The notes under the pieces: generated by a model
Told to the model about the DNA's origin: nothing
The model's database searches: none
Seen by the model: only the letters and a program-made list of their open reading frames with translations
Program-made: the position numbers and the translations under genes
Assembly (NCBI RefSeq): GCF_954871325.1
Contig: NC_088777.1
Location: forward strand, 33,519,366-33,583,365
Source of the DNA: Gordionus sp. m RMFG-2023
Lineage: Eukaryota; Nematomorpha; Gordioida; Chordodea; Parachordodidae
Length of the DNA: 64,000 nt
Direction: 5' to 3'
Part shown: positions 59,024 to 64,000 of the stretch, one piece after another
Layout: the number at the start of each line of letters is the position of its first letter
Numbering within the stretch: the first letter of the stretch is position 1

Positions 59024-62000
59024 GGGGAGACTGGGGTTAGGTGAACCGATTTTTACAGAATTGTTTATAGCTCCTGGGTTTTTTTAGATAATATAAAAGC
59101 AATATATGATTGGATACCTAAAACTATACTCTATAAAGGTGCCTTATAAAATAATTCTAGAATTTAATCATTTTTTTGAAATTTTATTTTTTGTAAAAGT
59201 CGTAAATTTGCCCAACAAGCCCCAATAGCGGGGTGAGGCAAACCACTTCAAGGGGCTTCCTAAACCAATGGTTTTTTAGGCCATAATAAATTGAAATGTA
59301 TTTTTATTTATTAATAATGATACATATACTGTAATTTTATTCTTTTATTGTTAAAAATATCATAATACATATAAATTGAAGCTAATTATATATAAAAATT
59401 GAAACGTAACGTAATTTTGGTTAATTTAATACACATTTTGGACATATAAAAAATTTATCAAAATTAGCACATGTACCATGTGCCCATTCGTGGCACATTC
59501 TGCACTGGTACCACTCTTCACCATTATGATGTTTGATATATTCCAGCTTACAACAAACACAAATATCTTTGTGAATAATTTTTTTCACTATTTTTCTCTT
59601 GTTAATATTTTCTTTTTCCATTATTTTCTTTTCTTTCTCAATTAATTTCTTTTTATAAGGAGATGATGTAAATATCTCTGCTCTCCTTTTAACTCTCTTG
59701 ACTCTTTCCTTTTTGGGATGAGGCAAGGATATTGATAAATTGCACGATGGTCCAGGAATATTATCTAAATGAACATAAGACGTAGATGGAGTATCATTAC
59801 ATATATCTAAGTTTCTATTAGTATTTAAAATATCTTTTACTACCAAAGATACTGAGCTTGATTCTAATAATGGGCTTTTTGGAAGTTCACATATAGAATC
59901 TCCATAAATTGAGGCCACATAATCTTCTTTATTGAATATATCTGTATTCAGTGGATATATTCCACATGCTTTAAAACCATTTGATATATTGAGAGGTGAT
60001 GCTGCTAAAGGCAAGACATCCTTAATAACTGATGGAATATCATAAATTGTAAATAATTTTCCTGGATGGCTACGCATCCAGGAATCAAGTGCATTATTGT
60101 AATATTTTTTGAGAGGCCCAAAAACAGACCGATCAAGAGGCTGTAATTTATGGATGCAATGGGGTGACAAAGATAATAGAATTATTCCCGTATCTATACA
60201 AAATTTGACAGCTGAATAGGAGTGGTGTGATATATGATTGTCAAGGATTAATAAAACTTTGGACTTTGGAGTACACCGAGTGTGTTTAGAAAAATGCTTC
60301 AAAAAAATAATAAAATCCTCCTCTTGCATCCATCCAGAACCATTTGATACCCCTATAGAGCCAGATGGACCATCTCTAACAAAATAGTCATAATATTTTT
60401 TTCTGGGAAAAAGAAACATTGGAGGAATTGTATGACCATTTGCATTTACAGCAAGCGCTAATGTTATTAATGTACCCCTTTCTGCGGAAGTAATAGATCC
60501 TACCTGTTTTTGACCCTTTTGTGCAATAATCTTGGATGGGGTTTGAACTGTGGTAAGTCCAGTTTCATCCATGTTGTAAATTGCCATACATTCTAATTTA
60601 TGTTCATCTAATATTCCTAAATATTAAATGTAAACATTTACTTAACAAATCATTTAATAAACTTTTATATAAATCAAAAAAGTATAGAACATTTTCTTCA
60701 TTAAGTCCAGTTGCCCTAGCCATACTTGTAGCTTCAGGGGATCATAAGGAGAGAGTAGGATTTCTTATACCAGTCATGGCCAGCCATTGAATTGTCCTTC
60801 CAAGATTTAGGAAATTTTTTCTTCATATTTACTGCCATTTGGTAGGCTAATATTTTTATCTAAAAAACAATATAAAATAATGAAGAATAAACGATACCTT
60901 TTTAATTGAAAGGCCATAAAAAATTTGGCTAGATTGAATCAGATATTTAGTTATATCTCCCTCTTCTTCTTCTGTGAATATCCTCTTTTTATTATTTTGT
61001 CCTACACTAGTAAGTATGCCACTTTCTTGATATCTCTTATAATATCTCATAAAGTTTGATCTAGGAATACCTAAAATAAAAATGTCAAGTAAAATATATA
61101 ATTATTTAATTATAAGTTTAACATTTAAGAACATAAAATTTAAAAATGATAATCTCTTTACCATTACCATTTAGATTTTATTAGCATATTCTCTATTATT
61201 AAATATTGCTAAAATTTGATTTTAATGTTTAAGAATTACATAAAATTAATACAATAATACTATACTTCATCTAAATTGTAATCAATCTAAAATATAAGAT
61301 CATTTATAAATTACATTTAATAAAAATATTTACATAATTTCTATTATTAAATATTGCTAAAAATTGATTTTATTGTTTAAGAATTACATAAAATTAATAC
61401 AATAATACTATATTTCATTAAATTGTAATCAATCTAAAATATAAGATCATTTATAAATTACATTTAATAAAAATATTTACATAATTTCTATTATTAAATA
61501 TTGCTAAAAATTGATTATATTGTTTAAAAATTACATAAAATTATTGTGATTATATCTTAAAAATAAGACAGATAATGTAGATAAATTTACCTGTAAGTTG
61601 GCTAGTCTTCCTTGTTGATTTACAATTTTCATATACCCTAATAGCCTAATTACAATTATAATATTAATTCATTAAATTTTTATATACTTCTAAATAATTA
61701 TCAATATTAAATGATTCTCCTATATTAATTTTTTTGGATTTATATTTTCGCACCATATCGAATAATGTGATAATTGCTAAAAAAAATTATTGAAATGGAT
61801 CGACATGTATGGTTTAGCAAGCCCCGCTAGCTCTAAATTTACTAATCATGATTGAAATACTATATAGACATAATAAATATTCATAAAACTTTCCCAAATT
61901 ATAGAAGAGTGTTTAAACTTTGCTATAAAATTTAATTTATATATAAATGAATATATATTTTAATAAAAATTAAAATTCTGTCATGTAAAAATCTTTAGAA

Positions 62001-62188
62001 AATTACATCAAAATTTTATTTCTTAAATAAATTTTTAATAATTAATCATTTCAAAAGATTTTTTGTCTATAGATGTAAACTAATAAAATCTATATTAGGA
62101 TAAAATTTTAACCTTCTAGTGTTTATAATTTTAAAATAATATTAAATGGTTTGCCAAGCCCCACGGTTTACCTAACCCCAGTCTCCCC
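59024..62188 (-). mobile_element. Pogo/Tigger-like (Tc1/mariner) transposon, 3.17 kb, nearly whole
   Basis: Terminal inverted repeats GGGGAGACTGGGGTTAGGTG (left) and its inverse CCTAACCCCAGTCTCCCC (right) are flanked by the TA duplication (59022-59023 and 62189-62190). The opening extends to about 25 bp with ACCG. Subterminal CAAGCCCC/GGTTTAGCAAGCCCC words occur near 59215, 61812 and 62152. It holds one minus-strand transposase gene. It inserted just beside the tRNA-derived repeat copy 1. Confidence 0.93.
59421..61756 (-). pseudogene. Pogo-type DDE transposase with PHD-like tail, multi-exon
   Basis: Exons: 61688-61756 (MVRKYKSKK start), 61591-61645, 60898-61070, 60642-60859 and 59421-60616. 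Introns are 42, 520, 38 and 25 nt, all GT..AG. Exons 1-3 give a psq-type helix-turn-helix (TGIPRSNFMRYYKRY). Exons 3-4 give the second DNA-binding part (LSIKKIKILAYQMA, MAGHDW). The catalytic triad is in exon 5: IYNMDETGL, LLILDNHISHH and LQPLDRSVFGPLKKYY (three Asp). After a basic stretch (KKERVKRVKRRAE) comes a C-terminal Cys/His block CVCC..WYQCRMCHEWAHGTC..FICPKC, resembling a PHD finger. Exon 4 has a short out-of-frame deletion after DWYK and a TGA in place of an expected Arg codon in NPTLSL-SPEATSMARATG (about 60745-60765). So it is inactive by only about two changes. Confidence 0.88.
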
Positions 62189-62402
62189 TATATTGTAAAT
62201 AAATTTGTCCAAATAAAAAATAACCAAAATACAAATTTGATAGGTACTACCTTCCTATCATTAACCTAAGAATTCTAGTATATATATGTTATGGCAGCTG
62301 AAATAAATGAATGTTTGATATAATATGATATTATCATTCGACTGAATAAGCAATGGTGATTTTTGTTAAACATTAATTTAGAATACTATTGGCTATTAGG
62401 TA

Positions 62403-62662
62403 GTGACACTGTGACTGACTGTGGCTGTGTCATGGTTTTTATATATATTATCTCCCCAAGAATGGAACCAGCAATTTAGATTAAGAAAAAAAATGATCTT
62501 TGCTGTGATTCGAATCCAAAGCCATCAGATTTGTAAGCGACGCTCTTGCCGATTTGGCCACAGACGCTTTTCAAAATTCACGATTTTTTAAATATATATT
62601 ATAAATTGTGACACTGTGACTGTGGCACTGTGCATGTGACACGGCTTTTATATATATTATAG
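62403..62662. repeat. Direct repeat flanking tRNA-derived copy 2
   Basis: TGACACTGTGACTGACTGTG then TTTTTATATATATTAT (62403-62450) returns as TGACACTGTGACTGTGGCAC then TTTTATATATATTAT (62609-62662). The tRNA-derived block lies between. It suggests a tandem duplication of a unit of about 205 bp. Confidence 0.65.
62496..62565 (-). other. tRNA-derived repeat, copy 2
   Basis: Same order as 58923-58992: GTCTGTGGCCAAATCGGCAA, GAGCGTCGCTTACAAATCTG, TTTGGATTCGAATCACAGCA. The T-arm is weakened, so it is more worn than copy 1. Flanking sequence is shared for about 30 bp on each side. Confidence 0.6.
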
Positions 62663-62687
62663 ATAGTAATGTCATTAATATGAAAAT

Positions 62688-62800
62688 CAGGGCCGTGAAC
62701 CCGAACCCTGAATCAGAACCCTTCGAATCCTGATATTTTACTGAGCCAGAACCCCAAATCGAACCTTTTTTTAAACGTAGGGCTCAGGGTTTAAGAATTT
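62688..62800. repeat. GAACCC-word hAT-like end
   Basis: CAGGGCCGTGAACCCGAACC, CTGAATCAGAACCC, GAGCCAGAACCCCAAATCG and GGGCTCAGGGTT. A CAGGG start with repeated GAACCC words fits a hAT terminus. The partner end was not found. It lies just upstream of the plus-strand retrotransposon copy. Confidence 0.4.
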
Positions 62801-62939
62801 TTTTTAATATTTTAATTTTTTATTAATTTTTATTAAAATTTCTTCCTTTTATTTTTTTAAATTATAAAAAATTTAAACAATATTAAAATATATATTAAAA
62901 ATATAACAAGTTTAATATTTATATAATAATAAAACATTA

Positions 62940-64000
62940 AATCTTTAATTCCTTGCATACTATATGCGCTACAATAAACTCCCATTTTTAAATATCCCAT
63001 ACCTGTTTATGAAAATGGGATCAAAGTCATGATTGAAAATATTTTAAACCTTAAGTTTGATGAAATAACTCGAACACAAGCGTCTTTAGCCACTAAGAAT
63101 GATGGATTAGGTATTAGATCTCCTTTCGATCTTGCCTTAACTGCCTTCATATCAAGTTGCTAATTAACGATATTGTAAATTTCAATCTTACTAAACCTGG
63201 TTGTGCTGTTATCGATTGGAAATCACAAATTATTACTGATCACCCACTTCCAGAAACGAATAGGCAGAAGGACTGAGATAGGCTCATAATTGCAAGCTGA
63301 ATTGAATCACTCATTTCCAGAATGCAAATATCTGACCGTTCATTATTTTTCTCGTTGCTTAATGGATCTGACCATGAGTTTCTTGAAGCTATTACCTCTA
63401 ATTTACATCTACAACTAAACCAAAATGAGCTCACTCACGCAATTGGTATTCGTTTAAACTGCTTAATAACCCAACCCCATACTTGTTCTGGTTGTAGTTT
63501 TGCCGTCGATGGTAATAGAAGACATACTCTTTATTTTCGATCTTGTAAAGCCCGAATTGTTAGGCATAATTTGCCTAATTTGGTTATCCTTAGAACTTTG
63601 AGATCATTTCAAATTTCATCTATTATTGAACCTCCAGGTCTTTTTAGATCTGATGGGAAACGTCCAGATGGGATGTCTTAAATTCCCTGGAAGTGACTCG
63701 TGCATTGATCCATTGGTCCTTTCCAAACAAACTCTTAACATCCTTGAGAAAAGGAGCAACTAAAAATAGAAAAATATTCAGAAATTTTACAAGAACACAT
63801 ATTCATTCCTATAATTTCCACCACCTTAACAACCTTTGGGAATTGCGGTTTATTCATTGTCAAGAACTTGTCTCTAACATTCGTAAACTTATGCACTAAC
63901 CTCATGAAGGCTTTTTCTTAAGACAAAGACTTGCCATAGCTATTCGCAAGGCTAATTACATTAGCTTCATGTATAGCCTCACCCCACAAGACGATTATTT
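62940..64000 (+). pseudogene. Second RT-nuclease retrotransposon copy, worn, runs off window
   Basis: Plus-strand pieces match the 3' half of 56609-58474: IPCILYAL, VYENGIKVMIENILNLKFDE, ASLATKNDGLGIRSPFDLAL, HPLPETNRQKD, LLNGSDHEFLEA and NELTHAIGIRLNC. Then follow TCSGCSFAV, FRSDGKRPDGM, and near the end RLAIAIRKANYISF read as LAIAIRKANYISF. It keeps the RPDG of the nuclease core, where the other copy has RPDR, but the zinc cluster and frame are interrupted by many stops. It begins in the RT thumb, so it is 5'-truncated. Confidence 0.82.

Overview
This window is a strongly AT-rich stretch of an animal-like nuclear genome. It holds one clear host gene in a crowd of transposable elements. The host gene, read exon by exon on the minus strand, is a complete cyclophilin H (PPIH), a peptidyl-prolyl isomerase of the U4/U6.U5 tri-snRNP. 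It has seven exons between 16564 and 7746 and codes for 174 residues. Four of its six introns are small (40, 42, 57 and 128 nt). The other two have grown to about 2.7 and 5.3 kb and carry three hAT transposons. Very short ancestral introns, high A+T and many hAT, Ty3/gypsy and endonuclease-bearing non-LTR elements would fit a compact-intron invertebrate such as a dicyemid, orthonectid or myxozoan. That placement is a guess from general features; no ribosomal or mitochondrial marker is present.

Layout: 34-354 holds a ZSWIM3/MULE-type N-terminal fragment. 430-1235 is a tandem array built around ACGCGTCCCCGG. 1755-4528 is a small LTR element with a near-identical LTR pair. 4.6-7.7 kb carries diverged tandem repeats, hAT-end fragments and a MITE. 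7.7-16.6 kb is PPIH with its inserted hATs. 17.1-22.2 kb is a nest of hAT-type elements, a LINE fragment and a long CTTT microsatellite. 22.2-27.7 kb is mostly non-coding, with a fold-back repeat and two MITEs. 27.7-31.5 kb is a broken Ty3/gypsy element.

From 34.4 to 39.5 kb two hATs with perfect target-site duplications sit beside copies of a dispersed repeat. About 40.8-41.4 kb is a worn reverse transcriptase. 43.1-47.9 kb is a second Ty3/gypsy element with both LTRs. Two MITEs lie back to back at 50.2-50.6 kb. 56.6-58.5 kb holds a fairly young RT-nuclease retrotransposon, and a worn copy in the opposite direction runs off the right end (about 62.9-64.0 kb). Between them is a nearly whole pogo-like transposon (59024-62188) with unusually small introns and a PHD-like cysteine-rich tail.

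The main pattern is repeated hAT activity. I could define six hAT elements with transposase remnants, one GC-rich MITE, and a family of five MITEs of about 200 bp. Each has terminal inverted repeats and an exact or near-exact 8-bp target duplication. The five MITEs share their tip sequence with two of the larger hATs, which suggests a transposase source. PPIH has kept every splice site and its reading frame despite three insertions.
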